Positions 9,240 to 21,944 of a stretch of 64,000 nucleotides of DNA are shown piece by piece. The stretch is from Xanthomonas sp. DAR 35659 (lineage in GTDB: Bacteria; Pseudomonadota; Gammaproteobacteria; Xanthomonadales; Xanthomonadaceae): assembly GCF_041242975.1 (NCBI RefSeq), contig NZ_CP162488.1, positions 4,640,001-4,704,000 on the forward strand, read 5' to 3'. The position numbers and the translations under genes are program-made. Position 1 is the stretch's first letter. The number at the start of each line of letters is the position of its first letter. The notes under the pieces were generated by a model, which searched no databases, was not told the origin of the DNA, and saw only the letters and a program-made list of their open reading frames with translations.

Positions 9240-9358
9240 GGGAGTGGGGAGTGGGGAATGGGGAATGGCCAAAGCGGTCGCGCCGCCCTGCCCTTGCTCC
9301 CAACCCGTGGTCCTCGATGCCGCCTCGCGTATCCCTAATCCCGAATCCCGAATCCCGG
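9240..9358. repeat. GGGAATG-type inverted repeat in the atpD-atpC spacer
   Basis: The arm at 9240-9267 repeats the unit GGGGAAT and its variant GGGGAGT four times. The opposite arm at 9336-9358 carries TCCC-AATCCCG units that can pair with it. On the transcribed strand the repeat begins four bases after the atpD stop codon and ends shortly before the atpC ribosome binding region. Closely related elements fill three other spacers of this operon. Confidence 0.8.
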
Positions 9359-9361
9359 CTG

Positions 9362-11751
<2,390 letters not shown>

Positions 11752-11777
11752 GCTCTCGCTCGCTTTGCTCGCTTCGT

Positions 11778-11860
11778 GGGAATGGGGAATGGAGAATCGG
11801 GAATGGGCAATGCCCGGATCCCGCTCCTACGATTCCCTATTCTCGATTCCCGATTCCCTG
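11778..11860. repeat. GGGAATG-type inverted repeat in the atpA-atpG spacer
   Basis: The arm at 11778-11810 has four GGGAATG-like units, and the arm at 11829-11860 carries GATTCCC-like units that complement it. The element begins about nine bases after the atpA stop codon on the transcribed strand and ends about 26 bases before the atpG start. Confidence 0.82.
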
Positions 11861-11868
11861 CAGTTGGA

Positions 11869-13416
<1,548 letters not shown>

Positions 13417-13478
13417 CTTGGTTTCCTTCGGATCGTCCATCGCGCAAGGGCGGATGGCGACGTGTGGTTAGCTTCTTT

Positions 13479-13562
13479 GAGAATCGGGAATGGGGAATCG
13501 GGAATCGCGGGTGGCGTCGCCGCCGGGCCGGGTTCTCTCCTCTCTATTCGCCATTCCCGTTT
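13479..13562. repeat. GGGAATG-type inverted repeat in the atpH-atpA spacer
   Basis: The arm at 13479-13507 has GGGAATGG and GGGAATC units. The arm at 13530-13562 carries ATTCGCC-ATTCCCG units and a CT-rich stretch, so pairing is poorer than in the other three atp spacers. It begins directly after the atpH stop codon on the transcribed strand. Confidence 0.7.
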
Positions 13563-13563
13563 C

Positions 13564-14091
13564 TTAGTGGGCCAGTGCGGATTGCAGACGCGACAGCTTG
13601 CCTTTCAACGACCCGTCGATGACCACGTCGCCGGCGTCGATCACCGCGCCGCCGATCAGCGAAGCGTCCACCGCCGTGGTGATCTCGACCTCGCGGCCGA
13701 AGCGCTGCTTCAGCGCCACCTTCAGCGAGGCCACCTCGGCATCGCTCAGCGCCGTCGCGGAGGTCACGTTGGCCTGCACCACGCGCTCGGCCTCGGCCCG
13801 CAGCTGGTCGTACAGCCCGGCGATCTCCGGCAGCAGCGGCAGCCGCTGGCCTTCGGCCAGCAGGCTCAGGAAGCGCTGGTACTGCTCGTCGACCGCGTCC
13901 GGCGCCAGCAGCGCCACCGCCTGCTCCCGCTGCAGCAGCGGGTTGTGCAGCAGCGCGGCCACGCGCGGATCGGCGGCGACCTGGGCGGAGAACGCCAGCG
14001 CGTCGGACCACGGCGCGAGCTTGCCGGCATCGCTGGCCGCGGCGAACGCGGCGCGGGCATACGGACGCGCCAGTGTGAGGGCCTGGCTCAT
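13564..14091 (-). CDS. atpH: ATP synthase F1 delta subunit
   Basis: The 175-residue peripheral-stalk protein starts [19 protein letters not shown], the standard opening of the N-terminal helical domain that caps the alpha subunits. Its C-terminal part ([20 protein letters not shown]) is the conserved end that meets the b subunits. It lies one base from atpF, so those two are probably translated together, whereas a long repeat spacer separates it from atpA. Confidence 0.97.
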   Translation of the reverse strand: MSQALTLARPYARAAFAAASDAGKLAPWSDALAFSAQVAADPRVAALLHNPLLQREQAVALLAPDAVDEQYQRFLSLLAEGQRLPLLPEIAGLYDQLRAEAERVVQANVTSATALSDAEVASLKVALKQRFGREVEITTAVDASLIGGAVIDAGDVVIDGSLKGKLSRLQSALAH

Positions 14092-14092
14092 C

Positions 14093-14563
14093 TCAGATCT
14101 CCGCCGCCAGCTCGTCGAGCAGCGCCTTGTGGGCGTTGGCGTCGATTTCGCGCCTGAGCAGCTTCTCCGCGCCGGTCACCGCCAGCAGCGACACCTGGCG
14201 ACGCAGATCCTCGCGCGCACGGGTCGCGGCGGCGTCGATCTCGGCCTGGGCCAGTTCCTTCTGCCGGTTGGCTTCGGCGATCGCTTCCTGCTTGGCCGCT
14301 TCGACGATCTGGTTGGCGCGGGCGTGGGCCTGGTCGATGATCTCGTTGGCCTTGGTGCGCGCGTCCTTCAACGCTTCGTTGACCTTCTCCTGCGCCTGCG
14401 CCAGATCCTTCTGGCTGCGATCGGCGGCGGCGAGGCCTTCGGCGATCTTCTGTTGGCGCTCTTCGATGGCCCGCATCAGCGGCGGCCAGATCTTGGTCGC
14501 GACGATCCAGATCAGACCGGCGAAGGCCAGCGCCTGGGCAAAAAGGGTGAGACCGATATTCAT
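14093..14563 (-). CDS. atpF: ATP synthase Fo b subunit
   Basis: The 156-residue protein has a single N-terminal membrane helix ([18 protein letters not shown]) followed by a long charged coiled coil rich in Ala, Glu, Lys and Gln, which forms the stator stalk. It dimerises and holds the alpha/beta hexamer still through delta. It follows atpE by 115 bases with no GGGAAT repeat, in contrast to the later spacers of the operon. Confidence 0.97.
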   Translation of the reverse strand: MNIGLTLFAQALAFAGLIWIVATKIWPPLMRAIEERQQKIAEGLAAADRSQKDLAQAQEKVNEALKDARTKANEIIDQAHARANQIVEAAKQEAIAEANRQKELAQAEIDAAATRAREDLRRQVSLLAVTGAEKLLRREIDANAHKALLDELAAEI

Positions 14564-14678
14564 TGGGTACGCTCAGCCAAAGGTGACGGGGTGGACGCGC
14601 CGCCCTGCGGCGAACGCGTCCGAACCTTCATCCGCAGCGGCGGCCGCACTGCTGCGGCCGCTCGCCGGTACTACTGGA

Positions 14679-15032
<354 letters not shown>

Positions 15033-15055
15033 TTATAACGCGTGAAACAGAAACG

Positions 15056-15850
15056 TCAGTGGCTGTCTTCCGCCAGGCTCAGGTACACGATCGACAGCAT
15101 CATGAAAATGAACGCCTGCAGCGGAATCACCAGCAGGTGGAACAGCATCCAGCCGAAGCCGAACGCGCCGCCGGCCAGCGCACCGAAGATGCCGGCACCG
15201 CCCAGCACCCAGATCAGCAGGAACACGATCTCGCCGCCGAACATGTTGCCGAACAGTCGCATCGCCAGCGACACCGGCTTGCTCAGCCACTCGACGATGT
15301 TGAGGATCAGGTTGAACGGCAGCATCCACTTGCCGAACGGCGCGGTCAGGAATTCCTTGGTCATCCCGCCCACGCCCTTGGAGCGCAGCGAGAAGAAGAT
15401 CATCAGGAAGAACACGCTGATCGACATGCCCAGGGTGGCATTGACGTCGGCGGTGGGCACCGGCTTCCAACTGTGCACGCCGAACAGTTCCAGCGGCTTG
15501 GCGATGAAGTCCGCCGGAACCATCTTGATGAGGTTCATCATCAGGATCCAGAAGAACAGGGTGATCGCGATCGGGGTCACCAGCTTGCTGGTCCCGTGGT
15601 AGGTGTCCTTGGCCTGGCGGTCGACGAACTCCAGCAGGATCTCCACGAACGCCTGCCACTTGCCGGGCACGCCGGCGGTGGCCTTGCGCGTGGCCAGCCA
15701 GAAGCCGAACACCATCAGCAGGCCGGACAGCAGCGACATCACCAGGGTGTCGACGTGCAATTGCCAGAACCCGCCTTCCTGCACCTGGAAGGTGAGGTTC
15801 TTGAGGTGGTGCTGGATGTAGGAGGTAGGGGTTAGTGCCTCGCCCGCCAT
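15056..15850 (-). CDS. atpB: ATP synthase Fo a subunit
   Basis: The 264-residue membrane protein provides the half-channels for protons next to the c-ring. The segment VSLAMRLFGNMFGGE contains the essential Arg on the penultimate long helix, and the last helices hold the conserved Gln (LLVIPLQAFIFMMLSIVYLS). It follows the atpI gene by 26 bases in the same direction and precedes atpE by 77 bases. Size and motifs are normal. Confidence 0.97.
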   Translation of the reverse strand: MAGEALTPTSYIQHHLKNLTFQVQEGGFWQLHVDTLVMSLLSGLLMVFGFWLATRKATAGVPGKWQAFVEILLEFVDRQAKDTYHGTSKLVTPIAITLFFWILMMNLIKMVPADFIAKPLELFGVHSWKPVPTADVNATLGMSISVFFLMIFFSLRSKGVGGMTKEFLTAPFGKWMLPFNLILNIVEWLSKPVSLAMRLFGNMFGGEIVFLLIWVLGGAGIFGALAGGAFGFGWMLFHLLVIPLQAFIFMMLSIVYLSLAEDSH

Positions 15851-15876
15851 GAGTCCTGAGCCTTATCTTGATTCGA

Positions 15877-16242
15877 TCAACGCCTGGCCAGAGCCAGAAC
15901 CTGAAACATGAGCCCGGTGGCGATACCCGCCAACAGGGCCAGAGGAGGCAGCCGCCACCAGGCAAAGCCCAGCGCCAGTACCGCGAACACCAACACCCAC
16001 TTCAGCACCATGGCCACGATCAACCGCGCCATCGCCGTACCGGCCGCCTGCACGCCCCCGCCCAACGCGGTGCGTGCCGCCAGCCATCCCCCCGCCACCG
16101 TCGCCAGCCCGGTTGCGGCGGCGCCCATGGCGTACTTCGGCCCCAGCAGCAGGAACGCCAGGGAAACCACGGCCACCGCCACCAGCGGGTAAATCGCTGC
16201 GCGCAGCATCAGCCGCCGACCCGCTTCAACGGAGTTCAGCAC
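15877..16242 (-). CDS. atpI: ATP synthase subunit I (AtpI-like)
   Basis: The 121-residue protein has four membrane helices (for example YPLVAVAVVSLAFLLLG and WVLVFAVLALGFAWW) and lies first in the ATP synthase operon, the place and shape of the accessory I protein that helps c-ring assembly. Sequence conservation in this family is low, so position is the main evidence. A GTG at 16242 was chosen as start: it gives VLNSVEAGRRL, has an AGGA element six bases before it, and lies about 50 bases after a strong promoter. The frame is open further upstream, but that part overlaps the promoter. Confidence 0.82.
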   Translation of the reverse strand: MLNSVEAGRRLMLRAAIYPLVAVAVVSLAFLLLGPKYAMGAAATGLATVAGGWLAARTALGGGVQAAGTAMARLIVAMVLKWVLVFAVLALGFAWWRLPPLALLAGIATGLMFQVLALARR

Positions 16243-16300
16243 AGAAAATCCTGCAGTTGGTGGTGGATTGAGGACGTCTTCGCGTCCGTCGAGCCGCGGA

Positions 16301-16330
16301 ATTATAGCAATGGGACAATTTCCGAGACAA
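16301..16330 (-). promoter_or_regulatory. Predicted sigma-70 promoter of the atp operon
   Basis: On the minus strand a perfect TATAAT box (16306 to 16301) lies 18 bases downstream of TTGTCT (16330 to 16325), which matches four of six bases of the -35 consensus. Transcription would begin near 16294, leaving a leader of about 50 bases before the atpI GTG. This is the best promoter-like sequence seen in the window and fits a highly expressed operon. Confidence 0.75.
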
Positions 16331-16379
16331 CCGCCAAAGGTTGCGGCCATCCCGAATCGCGCCGGGCGAGGCACCATAC

Positions 16380-16543
16380 CATGCCGAACGCCCTGGACCG
16401 CGGCCCGGATTGTCGCATCGCAGCAACATTCCGCGTCGGGAACTTTCGCGCGTGCGCCGGGTCGGAGTTGCAGGGACTGCGCCCATCCTCGTCGATCCGC
16501 CGCGCAGGCCTATGGAGCCCCGGGCAACCGGGGCTCTTCTTTT
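16380..16543 (+). ncRNA. Candidate small RNA ending at a strong terminator
   Basis: The strong terminator at 16515-16543 closes a plus-strand transcript, yet no plus-strand protein gene ends there: the upstream gene (atpI) is on the other strand and the ATP promoter fires away. The 130 bases before the hairpin contain no credible reading frame. The simplest explanation is a short non-coding RNA. The 5' end given here is arbitrary because no convincing promoter was found; a long leader of some other kind is possible. It could not be matched to a named xanthomonad small RNA. Confidence 0.35.
16515..16543 (+). terminator. Strong intrinsic terminator
   Basis: A perfect nine-base stem (GAGCCCCGG with CCGGGGCTC) closed by a GCAA tetraloop is followed by TTCTTTT. 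It points along the plus strand, 138 bases before the outer-membrane protein gene, so it ends something transcribed upstream and not that gene. Confidence 0.85.
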
Positions 16544-16680
16544 GCCGGTCGGATCTGTGATGAACGCCGCCCGCGAATATCCGTACCTTCACGAATGGTG
16601 GACACGGTCTTAAGGATAGTTGCGGCACGCGGTGGCGCTGCCATCGGCGCATCCATACCAGACCACGGAGCCTTGCCCCC

Positions 16681-17508
16681 ATGAAACACTTGCTAGCCCT
16701 GGCGTTGCCATGCGCGCTCGCCGCCGCATACGCCCTTCCCGCCCACGCCGAAGACGGCGACGACCGGTTCACCATCCGCCTCGGCGCGATGAACGTGGAC
16801 AACGACAACACCCTGCGCGGCAACACCAACATCGGCGGCAACGAGATCTCCGGATCGCAGGACTTCGATTTCGGCGGCAAGGAATGGGAGCCGCGCGTGG
16901 ACGGCATGTTCCGCATCAGCACCCGCCAGCGCCTGATCTTCGACTACTTCAAGTACGACAAGGACCGCCGCGAGGCGCTGGGTGAGGACGTCAGCTACGA
17001 CGGCGTCACCGTGCCGAGCGGCAGCTTCGTCAAGGGCGAGCTGAAGTACCAGGTCGCCAGCCTGGTGTACGACTACTCGGTGATCGACAACCCGCAGTTC
17101 AGCATGGGCCTGCAGATCGGCGCCGAGTGGGCCAAGGTCCAGGCCAATGCCTACGCCGACCTGGGCGACCTGTATTCGGGCACCTTCATCGACGAAAGCG
17201 AAGATGGCGCCGCGCCGGTGGTGGGCCTGCGCTTCACCGCGCAGCCGAACGAGCACTGGCTGTTCAACGTGCAGGGCCAGTACCTGAACACCAAGTGGGG
17301 CGATTTCGGCAAGTACGACGGCGACCTGAGCCGTGCCAACGCGATCGTCGAGTACCGCTTCACCCCGAACTTCGGCATCTTCGCCGGCTACGATTGGTTC
17401 AAGCTGGACGTGGACCGCGAGACCGACTCCAACGCCGCGTCGCTGACCAAGGTCGGCCTCAAGCAGGAGTTCAAGGGCCCGGTGGCCGGCGTGACGTTCG
17501 CGTTCTGA
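16681..17508 (+). CDS. Outer-membrane beta-barrel protein
   Basis: The 275-residue protein has a signal peptide (MKHLLALALPCALAAAYALP, cleaved after AHA). The rest is made of alternating amphipathic strands and charged turns, and it ends in Phe (GVTFAF), the normal outer-membrane insertion signal. Segments such as NWLFNV-like strands and YRFTPNFGIFAGYDWFKLDV are typical of small porin-like barrels of 10-12 strands. No specific family could be assigned. The gene stands alone between a strong upstream terminator and its own terminator, so it is probably a single-gene transcript. Confidence 0.8.
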   Translation: MKHLLALALPCALAAAYALPAHAEDGDDRFTIRLGAMNVDNDNTLRGNTNIGGNEISGSQDFDFGGKEWEPRVDGMFRISTRQRLIFDYFKYDKDRREALGEDVSYDGVTVPSGSFVKGELKYQVASLVYDYSVIDNPQFSMGLQIGAEWAKVQANAYADLGDLYSGTFIDESEDGAAPVVGLRFTAQPNEHWLFNVQGQYLNTKWGDFGKYDGDLSRANAIVEYRFTPNFGIFAGYDWFKLDVDRETDSNAASLTKVGLKQEFKGPVAGVTFAF

Positions 17509-17548
17509 TCTTCCGGGTCCCGGGATCCGGGACCCGCACGCGATACGG

Positions 17549-17578
17549 ACAGAACCCCGCAGCGATGCGGGGTTCTGT
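17549..17578 (+). terminator. Terminator of the outer-membrane protein gene
   Basis: A perfect 12-base stem (ACAGAACCCCGC pairing with GCGGGGTTCTGT) with a six-base loop lies 40 bases after the stop codon, followed by CGTTT. The T tract is short but the stem is strong. Confidence 0.8.
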
Positions 17579-17661
17579 CGTTTGGGAGGGTGCGCTGGCG
17601 CGGTGCCGCATCGAGGGCGACCACGAGGCCGCGCTGCGGCGCGGTTGCGCCGGCACGACGT

Positions 17662-17934
17662 TCACGGTGGCTTGGTCGCGCCCGCCACCAGCAGGTGCCT
17701 GTGCGTCTCGCAATAGCACTCGTCGTGCCAGCCGTAGTGCGCATCGCGGCATACCGCATGGCTCACCGCCGCCGGCAGGCCGGCGACGCCACTGCGCAAG
17801 TCGTACTTCAAGGCGACGAACACCGAACCCGGATGGGGCCAGTCGGTCAGGCGCGGCGGCTCGTGCATGCGGTTGCCGGCACCGAGCTCGCGCTCCAGCA
17901 AGGCCTGCAGTTCGGGACATAACGGTCGCTGCAT
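17662..17934 (-). CDS. Small hypothetical protein
   Basis: This 90-residue frame is not assigned to a family. It has a balanced, globular-looking composition, a conserved-looking HYGWHDECYCETHRHLL stretch with Cys and His residues that could bind metal, and a WPHPGSVFVALKYDL segment that looks like a real strand pair. No signal peptide or membrane helix is seen. It lies downstream of lpd on the same strand, beyond a hairpin, so it probably has its own promoter. Coding status is likely but rests on composition and position only. Confidence 0.6.
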   Translation of the reverse strand: MQRPLCPELQALLERELGAGNRMHEPPRLTDWPHPGSVFVALKYDLRSGVAGLPAAVSHAVCRDAHYGWHDECYCETHRHLLVAGATKPP

Positions 17935-17975
17935 CGCATGCTCCGCCAGCGTGGCAACGTCGCCGCGCAGACGCG

Positions 17976-18001
17976 ACGACGCCCCGCGAACGGGGCGTCG
18001 T
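17976..18001 (-). terminator. Hairpin after lpd
   Basis: A perfect ten-base stem (ACGACGCCCC with GGGGCGTCGT) and a six-base loop lie 28 bases past the lpd stop codon. There is no T tract on the minus strand, so it may act as a Rho-independent end only weakly, or as a 3' stabiliser. Confidence 0.6.
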
Positions 18002-18028
18002 CGGCGCGCGCCAGGCGGCGCGTGGCGC

Positions 18029-19840
18029 CTACTTCTTCTTCGGGATGTACAGGTCGGTGATGGTGCCGTCGTAGATCTCGGCGCTCATGCCGACCGACTC
18101 GCTGAGGGTCGGGTGCGCGTGGATGGTGTGGCCGATGTCCTCGGCCTCGGCGCCCATCTCGATCGCCAGGCCGATCTCCGCCAGCAGGTCGCCGGCGTGC
18201 ACGCCGACGATGGCGCCACCGATGACCCGGTGCGTCTCCTCGTCGAAGATCAGCTTGGTGAAGCCCTCGGTGCGGCCGATGCCGATGGCGCGGCCGCTGG
18301 CCGCCCACGGGAACTTGGCCACGCCGACCTTCAGGCCCTTGGCCTTGGCCTCGGTCTCGGTGACGCCGACCCAGGCGATTTCCGGGTTGGTGTAGGCCAC
18401 CGACGGGATCACCCGCGCCACCCATTCCTTCTTCTCGCCCGCCGCCACTTCGGCCGCCAGCTTGCCCTCGTGGGTGGCCTTGTGCGCCAGCATCGGGTTA
18501 CCGACGATGTCGCCGATGGCGAAGATGTGCGGCACGTTGGTGCGCATCTGCCGATCGACCGGGATGAAGCCGCGCTCGGTGACGTTGACCCCGGCCTTGT
18601 CGGCGCCGATCTTCTTGCCGTTGGGCGCGCGCCCCACCGCGACCAGCACGCGGTCGTAGGTGGTGGCGGCCAGCGCCGGCGTCTCGCCCGCGGTGGCGGC
18701 CTCGAAGGACACGGTGATGCCCTTCTTGTCGGCCTTGACCTCGGCCGCCTTGGTCTTGAGATGGACGTCCACGCCCTGCTTCTTCAGGCGATCGGCCAGC
18801 GGCTTGACCAGGTCCTTGTCGGCGCCCGGCATCAGCTGATCCATGAACTCGACCACGGTGACCTTGCTGCCCAGCGCGCTGTACACGGTGGCCATTTCCA
18901 GGCCGATGATGCCGCCGCCGACCACCAGCAGGGTCTTGGGAATCTCCTGCAGTTCCAGCGCGTCGGTGGAGTCCATCACCCGCTTGTCGTCCCACGGGAA
19001 GTTCGGCAGCTTCACCGCCTGCGAGCCGGCGGCGATGATGCAGTGCTCGAAGCGCAGCAACTGGGTCTTGCCGTCGGCACCGACGATCTCCAGTTCGTTC
19101 GGCGACACGAACGACGCCACGCCGGTGACGGTGCGCACCTTGCGCTGCTTGGCCATGCTGGCCAGGCCGCCGGTGAGCTTGCCGACCACCTTCTCCTTGT
19201 ACTCGCGCAGCTTGTCCAGGGTGATCTTGGGCTTGCCGAAGTCCACGCCGAAGTCGCCGGCGTGGGCGACCTCGTCGATCACCGCGGCCGCGTGCAGCAG
19301 CGCCTTGGAGGGAATGCAGCCGACGTTGAGGCAGACGCCGCCGAGGCTGGCGTAGCGCTCGATCAGCACCGTGTCCAGGCCCAGGTCGGCGGCGCGGAAC
19401 GCGGCGGTGTAGCCGCCGGGGCCGGCGCCGAGCACCACCATCTTGCACTCGATGTCGGCCGGCTTGCCGCTGGCCAGCGCCGGCTTGGGCGCCGGCGGCT
19501 CGGCCGGCGCGCGGTGCGACGGCGCCACCGGCGGCTTGCTGGCCGGCGCCTCGGCCTTGGCCGGCGCCGGCGCGGCGGCCGGCGTGGCACCCGCAGCGGC
19601 GTCGGCGGTTTCCAGCAGCGCGATCACCGCGCCCTCGGACAACGTGTCGCCGAGCTTGACCCTCAGCTCCTTGATCACGCCGGCCGCCGCGGACGGCACC
19701 TCCAGCGTGGCCTTGTCCGACTCCAGCGTCACCAGGCCCTGGTCCTTCTTGACCGTGTCGCCGACGGCGACCAGCACCTCGATGACCGGAACGTCGCTGT
19801 AGTCGCCGATATCCGGGACCTTGACCTCAATGACCGCCAT
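18029..19840 (-). CDS. lpdA: Dihydrolipoyl dehydrogenase with N-terminal lipoyl domain
   Basis: The 603-residue protein is longer than ordinary E3 (about 470) because it starts with a lipoyl domain (residues 1-80, lipoyl-lysine Lys43 in ESDKATLEVP) and an Ala/Pro-rich linker to about residue 130. The enzyme part has the FAD motif GAGPGGYTAAFRA, the redox disulfide CLNVGCIPSK, a second nucleotide site GGGIIGLEMATVYSALGSKV, and the catalytic His region HAHPTLSES. It re-oxidises dihydrolipoamide in the pyruvate dehydrogenase complex with NAD+. It lies 131 bases downstream of aceF on the same strand; aceE is not in the window. E3 with its own lipoyl domain is known in this lineage and in Neisseria. 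Confidence 0.95.
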   Translation of the reverse strand: MAVIEVKVPDIGDYSDVPVIEVLVAVGDTVKKDQGLVTLESDKATLEVPSAAAGVIKELRVKLGDTLSEGAVIALLETADAAAGATPAAAPAPAKAEAPASKPPVAPSHRAPAEPPAPKPALASGKPADIECKMVVLGAGPGGYTAAFRAADLGLDTVLIERYASLGGVCLNVGCIPSKALLHAAAVIDEVAHAGDFGVDFGKPKITLDKLREYKEKVVGKLTGGLASMAKQRKVRTVTGVASFVSPNELEIVGADGKTQLLRFEHCIIAAGSQAVKLPNFPWDDKRVMDSTDALELQEIPKTLLVVGGGIIGLEMATVYSALGSKVTVVEFMDQLMPGADKDLVKPLADRLKKQGVDVHLKTKAAEVKADKKGITVSFEAATAGETPALAATTYDRVLVAVGRAPNGKKIGADKAGVNVTERGFIPVDRQMRTNVPHIFAIGDIVGNPMLAHKATHEGKLAAEVAAGEKKEWVARVIPSVAYTNPEIAWVGVTETEAKAKGLKVGVAKFPWAASGRAIGIGRTEGFTKLIFDEETHRVIGGAIVGVHAGDLLAEIGLAIEMGAEAEDIGHTIHAHPTLSESVGMSAEIYDGTITDLYIPKKK

Positions 19841-19971
19841 GCAGCTTCTCCTGTGGCCCGGCCGGCGCGCCGGCGGGCGATTGCAGTTCTACGGCGGCGC
19901 CGCGATGGACGCGGCGCACGCAGGTGGGGGAAACACGGGCCGCGCCAGGCGCGGCGCCGTCGCGGCAGGAC

Positions 19972-21711
19972 TTACAGCAGCACGCGGCGCATGTCCGCCA
20001 GCACCTGGCTCAGGTAGGTGGTGAAGCGCGCGGCGGCGGCACCGTCGATGACGCGGTGGTCGTAGCTCAGCGACAGCGGCAGCATGAGCTTGGGCGCGAA
20101 TTCCTTGCCGTTCCAGACCGGCTGGATCGACGACTTGGACACGCCCAGGATCGCCACTTCCGGCGCATTGACGATCGGAGTGAAGGCGGTGCCGCCGATG
20201 CCGCCGAGCGAGCTGATCGAGAAGCAGCCGCCGCTCATCTCGGCCGGGCCGAGCTTGCCGTCGCGTGCCTTCTTGGCCAGTTCGCCGCTCTCGCGCGCCA
20301 GCTCGACCACGCCCTTCTTGTCCACGTCGCGGATCACCGGCACCACCAGCCCGTTCGGGGTGTCGGCGGCGAAGCCGATGTGGAAGTACTTCTTCAGGGT
20401 CAGGTTCTCGCCGGCCGCGTCCAGCGAGGCGTTGAAGTCGGGGAACTGCTTCAGCGCCGCGGCGCTGGCCTTGAGCAGGAAGGCGAGCATGGTCAGCTTG
20501 ATGCCGGCCTTCTCGTTCTCCTTGTTCAGCGCCACGCGCAGGGCTTCCAGCTCGGTGATGTCGGCCTGCTCGAACTGGGTGACGTGCGGGATCATCGCCC
20601 AGTTGCGCGCCAGGTTGGCGCCGGAGATCTTCTTGATCCGCGACAGCGGCTTGACCTCGACCTCGCCGAACTTGGCGAAGTCCACCTTCGGCCAAGGCAG
20701 CAGGTTCAGGCCGTTGCCGCCGGCGGCGGGCGCGGCACCTGCCGCCGCCGGCGCGGCGCCGGACAGCGCGGCCTTGACGTAGCGCTGCACGTCGTCCTTG
20801 GTGATGCGCCCGCCCTGCTCGGAGCCGCCGACCTGGAACAGGTCCACGCCCAGCTCGCGCGCGAACACGCGCACCGCCGGGCTGGCGTAGGGCACCTTCT
20901 GCGGCAGCACGCTGTCGGCGTTGAACTCCACCGGCGGGCTGCTCTGGGTAGCGGACGGCGCGGCCGCCTTGGCCGGCGCCGTCGCCTGCACCTGCGCGAT
21001 CTCGCGCTGGGCCAGCTTGTCAGGCGCCGACGAGGCCGGCACCGGCTCCACGCCGCCGCCGGTCTCGGCGCTGGGCGCGACCGCGGACGGCGCGTCGGCA
21101 TCGCTGCCGGCCACTTCGATCAGCGCCACCACCTTGCCCTCGGACAGGCTGTCGCCGACCTTGACCTTGAGTTCCTTGACCACGCCGGCCACCGACGCGG
21201 GCACTTCCATCGTCGCCTTGTCCGACTCCAGGGTGACCAGGCTCTGGTCCTTCTTCACCGTGTCGCCGACCGCGACCAGCACCTCGATCACCGGCACGTC
21301 GCTGTAGTCGCCGATGTCCGGCACCCGCGCCTCGACCACGCCGGTGGCAGCGGCAGCGGCCGGCGCCGGCTTGACCGCGTTCTGCGCGGGGGCCGCCGGC
21401 GCGGCCTGCTGGGCCGGGGCGGGCGTGGCTTTGGCGGCCGCCGGCGCGGCGGCGGCACTGGCGCCAACCTCGGCTACTTCGATCAGCGCCACCACCTTGC
21501 CCTCGGACAGGCTGTCGCCGACCTTGACCTTGACCTCCTTGACCACGCCGGCGAACGGCGACGGCACTTCCATCGTCGCCTTGTCCGACTCCAGGGTGAC
21601 CAGGCTCTGGTCCTTCTTCACCGTGTCGCCGACGGCCACCAGCACTTCGATTACCGGGACGTCGCTGTAGTCACCGATATCGGGGACAAGTGCTTCCTTG
21701 ATTTCGGCCAT
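19972..21711 (-). CDS. aceF: Pyruvate dehydrogenase E2, dihydrolipoyl acetyltransferase
   Basis: The 579-residue protein has two lipoyl domains (about 1-80 and 125-205, each with ESDKATMEVP around the lipoyl-lysine, the first at Lys44), Ala/Pro-rich linkers, and a peripheral-subunit-binding domain (SPAVRVFARELGVDL). The C-terminal acetyltransferase domain ends with the catalytic DHRVIDGAAAARF. It transfers the acetyl group to CoA and forms the core of the complex. The two lipoyl segments are nearly identical in both protein and DNA, and resemble the lipoyl part of the adjacent lpdA, suggesting domain duplication and possible gene conversion. An E1 gene is absent nearby. Confidence 0.96.
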   Translation of the reverse strand: MAEIKEALVPDIGDYSDVPVIEVLVAVGDTVKKDQSLVTLESDKATMEVPSPFAGVVKEVKVKVGDSLSEGKVVALIEVAEVGASAAAAPAAAKATPAPAQQAAPAAPAQNAVKPAPAAAAATGVVEARVPDIGDYSDVPVIEVLVAVGDTVKKDQSLVTLESDKATMEVPASVAGVVKELKVKVGDSLSEGKVVALIEVAGSDADAPSAVAPSAETGGGVEPVPASSAPDKLAQREIAQVQATAPAKAAAPSATQSSPPVEFNADSVLPQKVPYASPAVRVFARELGVDLFQVGGSEQGGRITKDDVQRYVKAALSGAAPAAAGAAPAAGGNGLNLLPWPKVDFAKFGEVEVKPLSRIKKISGANLARNWAMIPHVTQFEQADITELEALRVALNKENEKAGIKLTMLAFLLKASAAALKQFPDFNASLDAAGENLTLKKYFHIGFAADTPNGLVVPVIRDVDKKGVVELARESGELAKKARDGKLGPAEMSGGCFSISSLGGIGGTAFTPIVNAPEVAILGVSKSSIQPVWNGKEFAPKLMLPLSLSYDHRVIDGAAAARFTTYLSQVLADMRRVLL

Positions 21712-21944
21712 GCGGGGAACTCCGGCAACTGATGAGGGGGGAAACCCCTATTGTGGCGGCCCGCAGCCGCAGCGCCAACCTTTACCGGGAAAAAACCCGG
21801 CGTGGCCGCGCTGCAGGCGCCGCAACGCGGTCGCGCGCGGCATCCGCGGCGGACTGTACGCCGGCGCATTGTTCGCCGCCCGCGGCGGCGCGCGCGCTTC
21901 ACGGACGGGCGCCTAACATGCGCGCACCCGACCGGAGTGCCGCC

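Noticed and set aside
15033..15965. A 310-residue minus-strand frame over atpB
   Set aside because: Out of frame with the motif-complete atpB and without membrane segments.
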